The notes below the pieces were generated by a model. It saw only the letters and a program-made list of their open reading frames with translations. It did not search any database and was not told the origin of the DNA. Position numbers and translations under genes: made by a program. Below are positions 34,277-45,429 of a DNA stretch of 64,000 nucleotides, in pieces. The stretch lies in assembly GCA_028753945.1 (NCBI GenBank), contig JAPNXP010000003.1, forward strand, positions 868,001 through 932,000, read 5' to 3'. The DNA is from Hexactinellida sp. DTS-2022. Taxonomy: Eukaryota > Porifera > Hexactinellida. Numbering within the stretch: the first letter of the stretch is position 1; the number at the start of each line of letters is the position of its first letter.

Positions 34277-36548
34277 CAGTGGTGTCAAACTCGATCCATT
34301 TAGTGGGCCAATTTCAAAATCCCATCCCTTATCACGGGCCATGTTAATTTCGAATCTAATTTTTAATTACTACGTGTAATACATTGTATGTTTGAGCTAA
34401 TATTTTAACTGATCACTTTTGTCCGCTTATCTGGCAGCGTTTCTCTTTCACGAGCTCATCTAAATTCGGAACGATTGGCGAAATCGCCAGCCGAAGCGCG
34501 GAATCCAGATGGCCATCTGTGAGGCGTGATCGATGTTTTGATTTTGTTAATTTCATCAAAGAAAAGCTCTGCTCACAGACGTATGTACTGCCAAATTGCA
34601 CTGTCCAGAAATATGCATTTTCCATTATTTTTGGAAACTGATCTTTATTCAAATTAATAACAAGCCTGTAAAATTCTTCCAAGGGTAGTTCTCTGAATGA
34701 GGCTTTAAGATTTGAGCAACTCTGAAAGTCCAAGACCTCAAGCTGGAGATCTGGATCATCATCAAAATCTTCTGCATTAAGAGAAAACGGTTCACGAAAT
34801 AGAGCAAGTTTTTGTTCTCTTCCTCTAAGGTCGTTGAATCGATTATCGAAATTATTAGAAAGTACATCAAGATAATTCTCGTATCGTTCATGAAAGTTAG
34901 GAGGGGGAATTGAAACTCATTTACTAATGAACTCATAGTCTTGAAGTGTATTAATTTACATTCCTTCATGTGGTTCTTAAAGAGGGTGAGTTTATTTTGG
35001 AAACCACGCACATTGTCCAAAAGAACAGTAATGAGTTGATCGCGTCCTTGCAGTCTGGTATTTAGGGTGTTCAAGTGCAGAGTGATATCCACCAAAAATG
35101 CAAGGTCCAATTGCCAATCCTTGTCAGTTATCAAGTCTGTAACCAGGTAACCTCCTTTTGTCAAGTTAGGCTTTTTCTCCTTCAAAAACAATTCAATCTC
35201 AGTCCGCAATTTAAAGAAGCGTTCCAGTACTTTCCCTCTACTAAGCCAGCGGACTTCGCAGTGGTAGAGAAGGTCTTTGTACTCTGTGTCAAGCTCCTCC
35301 AGGAAAGTTTGAAATTGCCGATGCTTCAATCCTTTGGATCGAATTTCGTTTACAATCTTAACAACAGTGTCCATTACATGAGCCATTTTCATTGCTTTCC
35401 CACAGAGCGCTTCCTGGTGGATGAGACAATGAACAGTAAGAACTTGATTGGAGTGATCTCGATGGACATATTTCTTTATTAGGGCTGCAGCGCCATTCTC
35501 TTTTCCCATCATTGCTGGTGCTCCGTCTGTCGTGATACCTGCGAGTTTGTTCCACGATAAATTGGGAATTCTCTCAGCTACCACTTTCACAACTGCTTCA
35601 GCCACATCAATGCCCCTGGTACATTCATGAAGCCCTTCTATTGCGAGTAAGTCCTCATGGATTTCAAAGTAGTCGGTAATCCCACGTATGAAAATGGAGA
35701 GTTGAGCAGTGTCTGTCATGTCATTGCTCTCATCAAAAGCAAGAGAGAAAAAGATAAACTTGGCTGCTTTTGCTGCTAATTGTACGGCAATATTTTTCCC
35801 TATGTCCTCGATCCTCGATGCCACAGTATTTCTGGTAAGACTGATCATCTCAAAAATTTTCTTCTTGTCTGGAACAAGAATCGAGACGGAATCCTTAATG
35901 CAATCCTTGATAAACTCTCCATCAGAGAATGGTCTTGAATGCTGGGCAATTTTCCGCGAAATTACATAACTAGCCTTGACAACGGCCTGGTTATCCTGAA
36001 CGGGTGTCATAAATACACCCTGTTGCTTCAGTAAACCATCTCGCAGTCTGGTGACTGTTTCGCCTCTCAAATTTCCAGTTAATTGTCCGTACTCGACCTT
36101 GTGACATGATTCGTAGTGCCGCTTCAGGTTGTAATCTTTCATCACTCCCAATACTTCTTGGCAGATCAGGCAGGTAGGCTTGCCATAGGATTCAACGAAC
36201 AAATAATTTATTGTCCATTCCTCTTGAAAATGACGAATGTTCTCCTTTCGCTTCTTGGCTTTCGGAAAATTAGCCATCCGTGTGATGATTATATTATTCA
36301 AGATGATATGATACAAGATTATATTCCAATAATACTAGCAATTATTTTGATATATATATTTCACACAGTAAAAGTGTTTTAGCACAACAATCAGAATATT
36401 ACAAATGAATCACGTCAACATCAATAAAAGTAATGTTGTTTTATCAAAATAGATCTGAATGAATGATATTGAATTCCAGACATATTTTTCGCAAATGATT
36501 AGTGGGCCACCTCTGAGTAACTCGCGGGCCACCAGTTTGACACCACTG
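34277..36548 (-). mobile_element. Full-length hAT element (Charlie-like)
   Basis: Inverted ends CAGTGGTGTCAAACT and AGTTTGACACCACTG with a perfect 8-bp duplication GTGTAGGT (34269-34276, 36549-36556). GGGCCA-rich sequence follows each end. The 2,272-bp body carries a single transposase on the minus strand. Confidence 0.95.
34413..36277 (-). pseudogene. GTF2IRD2/ZBED-like hAT transposase, one frameshift
   Basis: The likely start is MANFPKAKKRK at 36277. A BED-like zinc finger follows (CLIC ... HYESCH). The RNase-H-like core shows AFDESNDMTDTAQL with the first Asp, GITTDGAPAMMG with the second, and VHCLIHQEALCGK with CEVRWLSRG downstream. A one-base deletion in a C-run near 34908 breaks the frame after LVNEFQFP. 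The next frame continues with FHERYENYLDVL and ends with the hAT dimerisation block VCEQSFSLMKLTKSKHRSRL, stopping at 34413. Apart from that single break the protein is complete, comparable to EPM2AIP1 and GTF2IRD2-type domesticated relatives. I infer a recently active element, now probably dead. Confidence 0.9.
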
Positions 36549-36556
36549 GTGTAGGT

Positions 36557-37701
36557 GATATAATGAGTCTAGTTTTAATCAAGTAATTGGTTACAGTTGG
36601 AAAAATAATGCCGCCTTTATCTTATCCCTAGTCCAAATGAATGAAATGGCCTGTATATAGTAGGCTATAGTCTATATATATATATAAATATATATTTGTT
36701 TGTATGTTCCGAGTTGATTGAAGAAAGTGGACTGTTTCTAAATGTGAGTTTTGGCATATAGGGGTAACTTTTAGCACCCGCCAACAACTGAGGTTACCAC
36801 TATAAATTTCTTCACCTCGACAAATTAGACGTCATTGTCACATTTTGAGAACCCTGAAAATTCACTTAATCGCACATAATTCGCGCCCTTTAAGAGATAC
36901 AAATCTGAGAATTTAAAAATATTTTCGGATTTTTTGAAAATTTCTGAAATTGTTTCCTGTATAATTTGAAGATATTTTATGTTTTGTCCGTCTACTATAA
37001 AACATAATTTATCGCAACATTATGAAATTAGTACAAACATTTACCTGGTATATGGGCCTTCTTTCTCCTCCTCCTCCATCTCCACCTCTCCACCTCCTCC
37101 TTCTGACCTTCCCCACCCACCGCACTCTTCCGTGTGGTAGTGGTTTAGTGGCGCCATTTTCGGTGCAATATTGCTCCGAAAATTACGCCTAGATGGGCAT
37201 AAAACATGCCCCTAAGGCTGGTCTTCAGGTACCAGTTTTCCGCTAAGGATGTGCAAATATATACAGTTTCAAATCGTTTCATATCAACCCAAACTAAATA
37301 ATAACTCTTACATTTCAACGTCCTGACTTGGACTCGGAGGGCCTGGTTGGTCTGCTCCAAATAGAAGCAAACCAGGCACCTCCTCGTCTCCTCGTCTCCA
37401 AACTTTTTAATTCAAATAATAAACGTTGAAAGGATGAAACAGTAAAGTGAATCAAAGGTGGTATCAAGCTACATACATAATGTTATCTGGAAAGCAACAA
37501 AATATAATATATAAATTCACGTTTAAATTAAAAAATGCAACAATTTTCCAACTTATCATGTAATCCGAAACCATTTAGATATTTCGAACTAGCAACCACT
37601 ATACAATGATGATATGTGAAACCACGTATATATTCATCATTGCAACCACTTTCCAATTTCTAATGTAATCCGAAACCACTTATATATTAAGAATTAGAAA
37701 C
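36557..37701. repeat. Q-repeat fragment and unassigned DNA
   Basis: 36735-36905 (GGCATATAGGGGTAACTTTTAGCACCCG ... CGCGCCCTTTAAGAGATA) matches part of the Q repeat at 6225-6390. A (TA)n patch is near 36680. About 37510-37700 repeats GTAATCCGAAACCACTT-type units. No gene is supported. Confidence 0.5.
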
Positions 37702-37709
37702 CACTTTAC

Positions 37710-38019
37710 CAGTGGTTCTTAACCGGGGGGAAATTTCGGGAATATAAGGGGGAAATCAATTTCGACAAAATTAATAATAATATTAAAACTTAAATAAAAT
37801 AATACAAACCATATATTTTATCTACATAGGTCATAACAAAAGTACTGATAACCAATCATATTGATGTTGTGCACTATTGTTTGCTAAATTTTCAACCAGC
37901 AGAAAGCTAATAAATTGTATGTTTGAGGCTACTTTTTTCCTTATACAAATGATGGGGGAAATCGGGTAGAGTGAACAGGCCAAAAGGGGAAATGAAATTA
38001 AAAAGGTTAAGAACCCCTG
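37710..38019. mobile_element. 310-bp hAT MITE (CAGTGGTTCTTAACC)
   Basis: Ends CAGTGGTTCTTAACC and GGTTAAGAACCCCTG with 8-bp flanks CACTTTAC and CACTATAC (one mismatch). The flank unit CACTATACAATGATGATAT occurs uninterrupted near 37598. Confidence 0.85.
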
Positions 38020-38027
38020 CACTATAC

Positions 38028-38618
38028 AATGATGATATATGAAACCACTTATTAATTCTACAATGGGTATATTATAAGCCCATTTTTTTATTCCTAGCCC
38101 ATTTTTTATTCCTATTTTCATTTTTTACTCCCTTGAATAGTGAGTTTTTATCGGCTGATATCCATTTCAAGATTCCATTTCTACCGAAAATCCATTTTTT
38201 TATTCCACGAAAACATTTGTTTTTTTTTAATCCTTATAAAATACTCTGAATGCAACATCTTTACAATATGGAATGTAATCGGATATACTTAGATATTTAG
38301 AACAAAGCAACCATTATACAGTAATGATATTTAAAACCACTACACAATAATGGTATGTGAAAACACCCTTAATTATTGGAAAGTATAAATAGTGATTACA
38401 AAGTCGATAACGAAATATATTGTTGACATAAATTACTGACCCTTGTTCGACATTATGGCATCCAAAAATTTTTCTAACTGGTTTATCATTCGGATGAAGA
38501 TGTTCCCGAACCAATAGAGAATTTTAGGTCCGCCGACCTACCTATTATTTCCAACCCTTCTCCCTTTTACTCTTAAGAGTCTTCAAGCGAGTCGGATACT
38601 CCATACGATACTGAAACT
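38028..38618. other. AT-rich spacer with short repeats
   Basis: Contains further copies of the CACTATACAATGATGATAT unit and long T-runs. No supported gene. Confidence 0.35.
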
Positions 38619-39117
38619 ATGTCCACACCTTTCACACCATCCACACCAACAACAACTTTCACATCATTTGGAGCTTATTTCTCCAATATCGGTTTGTCTT
38701 CACAAACCAGCGGCGAAGAAGTGTTTGCCACATCTTCTATACCCAAAAGGAAGAAATATGTTCGTAAACAGAAATATATCATTCGCAAAGGTGATAATCT
38801 TGCAAAGAAACGCGTGTCTATTAGAAGAGACATCCAAGGCTGTGCGACCATCTTCCTACTTCTACAAGGACTTGCGTTTTGAAAAGGAGAGAAACACCTT
38901 TGACGTGAAGCTAAGTTGTGATGGGATAAATTACGAGAAAGAGTTGAGACCGGAATCGGCAACCAAATAATGAACCTGGCCATGCTAGCTGGAGTTTTTA
39001 TGCGACTCAACTGCCCAGATAAGACATGCAGCGAGCGGCTCCACTTATACGAGCATATTATGCTGGACGGACTGCAGAAGTTCCTTCTAATAAAGTGCGT
39101 TAAATGCCACGTAAAGT
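38619..39117 (+). pseudogene. N-terminal fragment of a Mutator-like transposase
   Basis: An ATG frame at 38619 (MSTPFTPSTPTTTFTSF, then the basic PKRKKYVRKQKY) passes by a frame change into FYKDLRFEKERNTFDVKL, and by another into GNQIMNLAMLAGVFMRLNC with Cys pairs (CPDKTC, CVKC), ending at TAG 39117. The block NLAxLxGVFxxLxCPxxxC is the zinc-knuckle head of the Mutator-like transposase family seen again at 50155-52364. The catalytic part is missing. Confidence 0.6.
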
Positions 39118-40657
39118 AGAATAATTAATTGCCCGAACATAATTTTTGTTGCAATTGTAATTCACGACTTTACTGTTTTGTGTGCATTTGAATTTACTGC
39201 TAGTTGAGAATGAAAAAATATAATGCAGAGGCGTCGGAAGCAAAATATAAGTGGGGCGGCCATAATTTTATTTTAACAGAGTTAGTGAGCGTCCAAAACG
39301 GGCCTGGCAATGGGTGACCGCTAGGCCGCACCACTTTTCGTCATTGGTATATCATTTGTTCCTAAGAAAGTGGTTCGACGAAGAGTTGAAATTGATCTGA
39401 GATGGCCGAGTACATCCTCAGCCAATATACTGTATTTTTTTAATTTCAACCCCTAGGTGGGGCGGCCATGGCCGACCCAGCCGCTACAGCTCCGACGACT
39501 ATGTAATGTCAATAGTCACTGTGGTTATAATTGTCAGTTTAAAACCTGTAAATACCGGTTTAGAAAAATGCCGGTTGCACGGCTACATAACGTTGGGGAC
39601 ACGAAGGATATTCCTGGTTTGGAATTACGACTAATACGGGCACTGTATATGAATTTGTATCAGTTCTATAATCTACCATCCATTGTTAAATCCATGGTTT
39701 GTATGTGAATAGAAAATATCGGCATTATGTTTGCATGCCGGTTCTAAACCTGCATGCCACCGAGTCTATTATTTTTAATCCAGGACATGGATCTGCGTAA
39801 CATAAGTTTTTTGCATCCATGGCCGTTCCGGTTATCACTTACGCTATTTATGGTTCTACACATGAGTTATATATATAGATTATTATGTCAATGTAGTATA
39901 TTCAAGCCCAAACGCGCGATACCCCAGTAAACTGTATATAACGTCGTCACTAATCAATAATACGCCAATTTGTGCCCAAATAATCAATTGCTATACCAAT
40001 GAAAAAATCTGGTAGATGGCCAAAATATGAAAAACAGTTTGAAACACAGATAAAACCACAAGGTACGGGGAAATAATGACCATTTTATCACCCGCGGACT
40101 CCCGCTAATGTGGTTCATATCAATTAAGGGGGGGCATAAATTAAACTTCGTAGTTTTGTGCCCCCCCCTACAGCCCCCAGTATGAAACCCTGTATAGTAT
40201 ATACGTACATTATTTTCTCTAGTAGTCCATAAGTGGGCAAATCGCCCGAAGTGGGCAAGCATATTTGTGGACTATAAGAGATCAACTAGTGTTTATGTTC
40301 AGATGTCTCATTACCTGTTGTCTGTACTGATCCGCACCTCCGACATCTGATCTTGGTATAGGTTTACCCAAAGAGTTCATAAATTTCGAAAATAAATCGT
40401 ATATAAAGTAGCGAGACCGCCCAGATAATGTGTTTCTACTTTTAGTAACATGTTTAACATACAAATCTGCAAAGATACACTATATTTGGGGCTATTTCCC
40501 AGAAAAATGGCGAATTATTTTTTAACTTATGCGAAAATGTTGGCGGGCATTGGAGGTTCCCGGTTTGAGGAGGTGCCCGGTTCTGAGAGGTCCGGATCTG
40601 GGAGGTTCTACTGTATATTAATTTATTATTTCGTCTTAACTAAGATAGGATAATAAA
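39118..40657. other. Gene-free region with a possible hAT MITE
   Basis: 39225-39502 starts CAGAGGCGTCGGAAGC and ends GCTCCGACGACTATG, with GGGGCGGCC repeated just inside both ends. This looks like a hAT MITE, but no 8-bp duplication was confirmed. A half-terminus of Tigger type, reading CAGTAGAACCTCCCAG on the minus strand, lies near 40597-40612. Remaining sequence unassigned. Confidence 0.45.
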
Positions 40658-40659
40658 TA

Positions 40660-40980
40660 CAGTACACCCACGCTAATCCGAACCCCGCTAATCCGAACCC
40701 TCGCTACCTCGAACTGGAGAAGCCAAAATGTTGTCCAAATAAATGTGGGAAAAATCGTAAATTGCAATGGAAGTAGAAAAAATAAGTCTCAGGCAAGTAT
40801 TTCACTAGATGTTTAGTGCGGATTAACAAGATTTGTACAAGTTTGGTTCGGATTATCGAGATTCTCATTTATAGATGCCATAAGAAAATGCTTCACTTCA
40901 CTAGTCCGAACGAATTCACTATTCGGAACAGAATACTTTTGAATTGGAACACCTCTGTTCGGATTAGCGAGGGTGTACTG
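40660..40980. mobile_element. 321-bp Tigger-like MITE
   Basis: Ends CAGTACACCCACGCTAATCC and the complementary GGATTAGCGAGGGTGTACTG, flanked by TA (40658-40659, 40981-40982). The TCCGAAC unit repeats inside. Non-coding. Confidence 0.9.
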
Positions 40981-41389
40981 TAACTGGTTTTGACTTCCTA
41001 TCTCGGTATGAAGGTCTCCAGTCTACCAGATTTATGGAATGTTTCTGAGACATACGCCGTAAATCCCTGAATAATCGCCCGTTCGCTTTTTTTCATGATG
41101 AGAAACCTGGGCGCTTATTCAGAGGATTACGGTAGTGGAACCCAGTTACTGTGTTCAGAAATCTCTAAACCAATGGAATCCTTGCAAAATAGTTTAACAA
41201 ACAATACGTAACATCCCGACGCATTTCAATTCACGTTGCTTTTTCAGACTATTACCGTACTTTATTCTTACAAGCTGCTCGTCCGCGCTACGCGCGTCCT
41301 TACAACTTGCACTCGAGCCTGCGGCCCTCGCTTGTATTCATTTAAGATTATATGCTGGTTGTATTAAAATACAGTGTGAATATTTGTCT

Positions 41390-41530
41390 TAGACATTCAA
41401 ATTTGTTACACATATAGTATTCCCTACCCGCCTGGCGAATTTCAAAATCTTCGCTCTTACCAGTTTCCCAATCAACTCCGAACAAAATAGACAAACAAAT
41501 CAATGTGATTTAATACATAAGATACGAATA
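41390..41530 (+). repeat. SINE/LINE-like 3' tail, copy 2
   Basis: The block CTCTTACCAGTTTCCCAATC...CCGAACAAAATAGACAAACA...TACATAAGATA matches the tails at 5750-5935 and 49980-50175. The 41255-41340 part, with CTACGCGCGTCC, recurs near 5230. Confidence 0.5.
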
Positions 41531-41905
41531 GACATAGATAGATAGATAAATTTTGAATAAATACTGGCTTGATATGGTTATACTGTACGTAGACTTTATA
41601 TGATATGGTTTACGTAGATCTAAAAGAAATAGATAATTATTTGCTGCTAGAATAATTTGATTCAAAATAAATATAATTTAAAAATGGAAAACTCACCAAA
41701 TTATAAGTTGATATTTAAGGCTTCGCGTCCCCTTCGTTAGGCTGCACGACCCCGAACAAAAAATTTCTGTTTAATATTGATTAATCTTATTCAACATATT
41801 AGCTATATTATTGTAACAGAGAGCTTGTCTCTAGCTATCGTACTTTTCTTATTTCAGCAATTATTGTGTAATTGGAACCAAAATGCTTCTATGAGAAAAC
41901 AATAC

Positions 41906-42270
41906 TGAAATCAAATCAGGTGATTTGTATACATCATAGCTCAATTAGTTGAAATGCTTTGATTTCAAGTTGATTTGAGCCTATACTAACTTAGTACATA
42001 CTATTGCACATTGCGTGACAGACTCCCTTAGTTGAATTCATATTTACTTTCAATACTACGGGAGTGACTAGTTGGAATTTTTTGATTATCATGACATTTC
42101 GAAATTACTCGAGCATTCCTATTGGTTTCAAAGATTATATCGCTAATTGAAGTCTGTCACGCAATGTAAACTAATATGTACTAAATTAGTATAGGCTCAA
42201 ATCGACTTCAAATCAACGCATTTCAACTAAATGAGCTATGATGTATACAAATCACCTGATTTGATTTCAA
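41906..42270. repeat. 365-bp foldback
   Basis: TGAAATCAAATCAGGTGATT and about 110 bp more are repeated in inverted order at the right end (…CACCTGATTTGATTTCA), leaving a short loop around 42040-42140. The arms share TTTGTATACATCATAGCTCA. Probably a MITE; target duplication uncertain. Confidence 0.8.
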
Positions 42271-42639
42271 TAGATATTGATCTAGCTCAGTCCGTAGAAG
42301 TGTCAATAATGGGGTGTTTTTCGCTTTGTGAGATGTGAGTTTCCTCAAAGAAATATAGAAACAAATAAACACGTTTTTGTATAAAAGTATTGAAAAGTAC
42401 ACCTAGTGTATTTATACATACACATTATAGAATCTTCCTACAACGTTATCAATTGATATATCAGTAGCTCTAAATAGAATCTTTAGAATGCAATTACTCA
42501 GGAATTACACGTAACTTAGACACTACCCGAAAGCACTCATTTACGATTCGTAAGAGCTATCTTTAGTAAAGTCATGTAAATCACAGATATAGTATAGATA
42601 TAATAATATCATAGAGGAAAACTGTTAAGATCTCCTCTA

Positions 42640-42700
42640 AATAAGTATTCGCAATGTTGAACTATTAAGTAAATCGGATCAAAATGTTCACTACCTACTA
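42640..42700 (-). pseudogene. Short OTU C-terminal relic
   Basis: The minus strand encodes SEHFDPIYLIVQH, the same terminal motif as EHFDPFYLVAQ at 17604 and YHFDPFYYK at 43446. It lies just beyond the end of Helitron B, so an older Helitron relic underlies or adjoins it. The rest of 42271-42867 has no gene. Confidence 0.5.
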
Positions 42701-42867
42701 AATAATTAGTCTATGTTAGACTAATCCCACTTCTGTCCAATGTTGGCAGACATCTATATTTATGACGATGCATAGACTGAAAATATCTATAAAGAATTAG
42801 CTAAAAGATCTTGGAGTAGCATGCCGAAGCAATACTCCGAGAGAGTTCTTAAAGTGTAGCCGACATA

Positions 42868-43432
42868 CACTAGCCGGCCAAAAGTATTTAAACAGCAATA
42901 ATTTGAATTTATACATTCAAGCTTCTAGCATCATAATAGCATTGGTAGATGCATCAACACTGCTATTTACATAAAACGATATGTGAAGTATAATAAAATA
43001 GCTAAATTTTTGAATTTACATTTATATCGAGGTGTTAAACTCATTAACTATATAATTAGCTAATTAAATATATAATTTCTGATCATCAAGATGGAATGAG
43101 AATATAGAAGTTCTGATTGCATATTTGAATTCCACATGGTCGAATTACTCTAGGGGCAAAATTTCAAATGATTACGTTAATTTTCTACTGGAATACAGCC
43201 ACATTCCCATTTGTGCCACTTGTGCCACAAGTGGCAGGTGGCAGATACACTTATGCCACTTCATGGATATTAACTAAAATCACGAGAATTCAAAATATTA
43301 CTTAATTTATAACTATAGCATGATATTTATAGTCATTTCAGAGTAGTTTAAACAGCCTCTAATAAGTTACCAGACGATTATTGCAGTTTGCATTAAAACT
43401 CCAATTGTTCAAATACTTTTGGCTGGTTAGTG
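42868..43432. mobile_element. Mariner-type MITE, copy 2
   Basis: 565 bp with ends CACTAGCCGGCCAAAAGTATT and AATACTTTTGGCTGGTTAGTG (the right copy begins CAATTGTTCAAA), TA on both sides (42866-42867, 43433-43434). Interior has GTGCCACTTGTGCCACAAGTGGCAG. It retains the intact TTAA where copy 1 carries R-a. It sits 13 bp beyond the Helitron B stop codon. Confidence 0.9.
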
Positions 43433-43445
43433 TATATTCCTAGGA

Positions 43446-44701
43446 GCTACTTATAATAAAATGGATCGAAGTGATAGAGCTCTTCGACATTGTGTAGTCG
43501 GTGCAGCACTACACCAAGTTTCTGGCCGCTGAACACAGGATTACTGTGTGTTGTAGATGACAATGTGTCATGAGCAAAGATAGTGTCTACTCTCTACATA
43601 TTAGGATTAGTGTGAGTAGCATTGATAACTAATACATCTATCTCCGCTAGAGAACCCAATATAGCTAATACTACATCAGTACCCCATTCATTTGGTTTGC
43701 TTATGAGGTCTAAATGATTGTTCAAATCCTCTTCACGGCTATAATGTAACATTTTCATTACATTATAACAGTGTAGAGGGCTGTTTCGAAATTGACGAAT
43801 CAATTGAAATTTTAAGTGTTCATATATTGCCTCTGAACCAAAGATAATATGTGCTAAGGATCGGTAAAGACAATTACCATCTCCAGTTACAGGGCATAAT
43901 TCAAAATTGTGACCAAACAAATGTGATAGCCTTGCTTCAAGCGATGCGTAGTAATTTTTTAAAGTGCTATCAACAATAACCATTCCATTATTTCGGATGG
44001 ATAATATTGGTTGTATTTCCATATCAAGAGTCATTGCTATATGGTTACGCATAAGTAGGGAAAATTGGTTAACAGAACCTGTTAGAGATTCTATCAATTC
44101 AGTTTGTCGAACTTGAGAGAAAGGCAAACTTCCCTCTTTTTCAGTATTACCTGGATCCGAGTCTGGCTCAGAATCAGAAAATGCATTCTCGAATGACAAA
44201 TCAATTGGGGAACAATATCCAGAGTTTTGGTTGGAGGGAGAAATGTTTCCCAGATGATATTGAAATACCTCCTTATAAACTACATTCCGTACCGAAACTC
44301 CACCTGAGGCAGAGTAAGTTCCTCCACAAACCATTACTTTCAAGCCGCGAGGATTCTGGACTCTGCTTAGAGCAACATATAATTGTCCATGACTGAATAT
44401 AGCATCCGGAGTAGGTAAAAATATACCAACTGAATTAAGACTCTGGCCCTGACCTTTGTTAATAGTAATACAAAATGCAGGACGAATTGGAAATTGTTTT
44501 CGCCTGAGAACAAACGGGAAGTCTGTCTCAGAAGGTATTATCACTATGCGAGGTATGAACACTCTTTTGCCACGATGTGTGCCAGTTGCAATTTCAGCAT
44601 CAATAACATGGCTTGACATTTCAATAATTGTTAAGCGAGAGCCATTACACATCCCTTGAGTGGGATCTAGACTACGCAAAATTATTACTGAGGCGTATTT
44701 C
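43446..44701 (-). pseudogene. Helitron B: end of helicase, linker and OTU domain
   Basis: From the U3 insertion the frame continues [58 protein letters not shown] and YVALSRVQNPRGL (helicase motifs V and VI). A Ser/acidic linker follows, then LCPVTGDGNCLYRSLAHIIF with the OTU catalytic DGNC, and WGTDVVLAILGSLAEIDVL. A TAG at 43594 follows THTNPNM, but the same frame stays open for about 48 codons to ELYHFDPFYYK and a TAG at 43446-43448, which supplies the domain's C-terminal His region. The role of OTU domains in Helitrons is not settled. Confidence 0.85.
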
Positions 44702-44705
44702 TTAA

Positions 44706-45425
44706 GGTTAAATTACCCCACGGGAATGAAATCTCTTGTATTAATCTGTAATTGTTAGAAATAGATCAAGGTACGATACAAAGCAATAAACAAAAAAGAA
44801 AATGTCTCAATATATCATACTTTTTATTTTTTGTCGGTTTCAATATTTGGCTAATACAAATCTCCCATAGGGCGATTTCAAAAAGTGGTGGTCGATATTA
44901 TAGTGTAATTTGGCAATGCGGCCATCAATGTTTGTTATCAGAATCAATATTGAAAGATTATAAGCGTACGGAGTTGGTAGTCGGTTTACATTTTTGAATT
45001 ATGACTCTGAAATTATTTTTCAAACATTTTATCAAATATCTCATAAAAAACATGACCTTTTTAATGATTTCTTTAGTTCAAAAGGTCGCAACTTTTTTTA
45101 TTTAGGTCAAATCAAAATTCTAAACCAGTCACCTACAGCATATAACGATGATCTATGTGATATATCGCACATAATATGTCTTTAGCTAATAATGATCTTG
45201 AGATCGACACACTTATCAGGTGGAGTCTGAAGAAATCCCCCTATGGGACTTTTGTATTACCATAAAACTGCACGCCCCATAAAATCGAATTTATTCAAAA
45301 TAATTCGATTTCGTTTTCAGTTTCGATATAGCTATAATGTCTTCTATTATATATGTGAAAATTAAACATCTTACTTCAAAACGAAATTTAAGTGTTTTTT
45401 TACATGAATCTGCCGTAATTTAACC
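44706..45425. mobile_element. TTAA element family U, copy 3, inside the Helitron B helicase
   Basis: 720 bp, ends GGTTAAATTACCCCAC and GTAATTTAACC, perfect TTAA at 44702-44705 and 45426-45429. It splits the codons for HRLYLK from KYASVIIL; the empty site would be CTTAAG in frame. Same orientation as the copy in Helitron A. Confidence 0.95.
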
Positions 45426-45429
45426 TTAA

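Noticed and set aside
44752..44997. 81-codon frame in U3, with relatives in U1 and U2
   Set aside because: The frame lies within a non-coding 720-bp element, varies in length between copies and has no motif.
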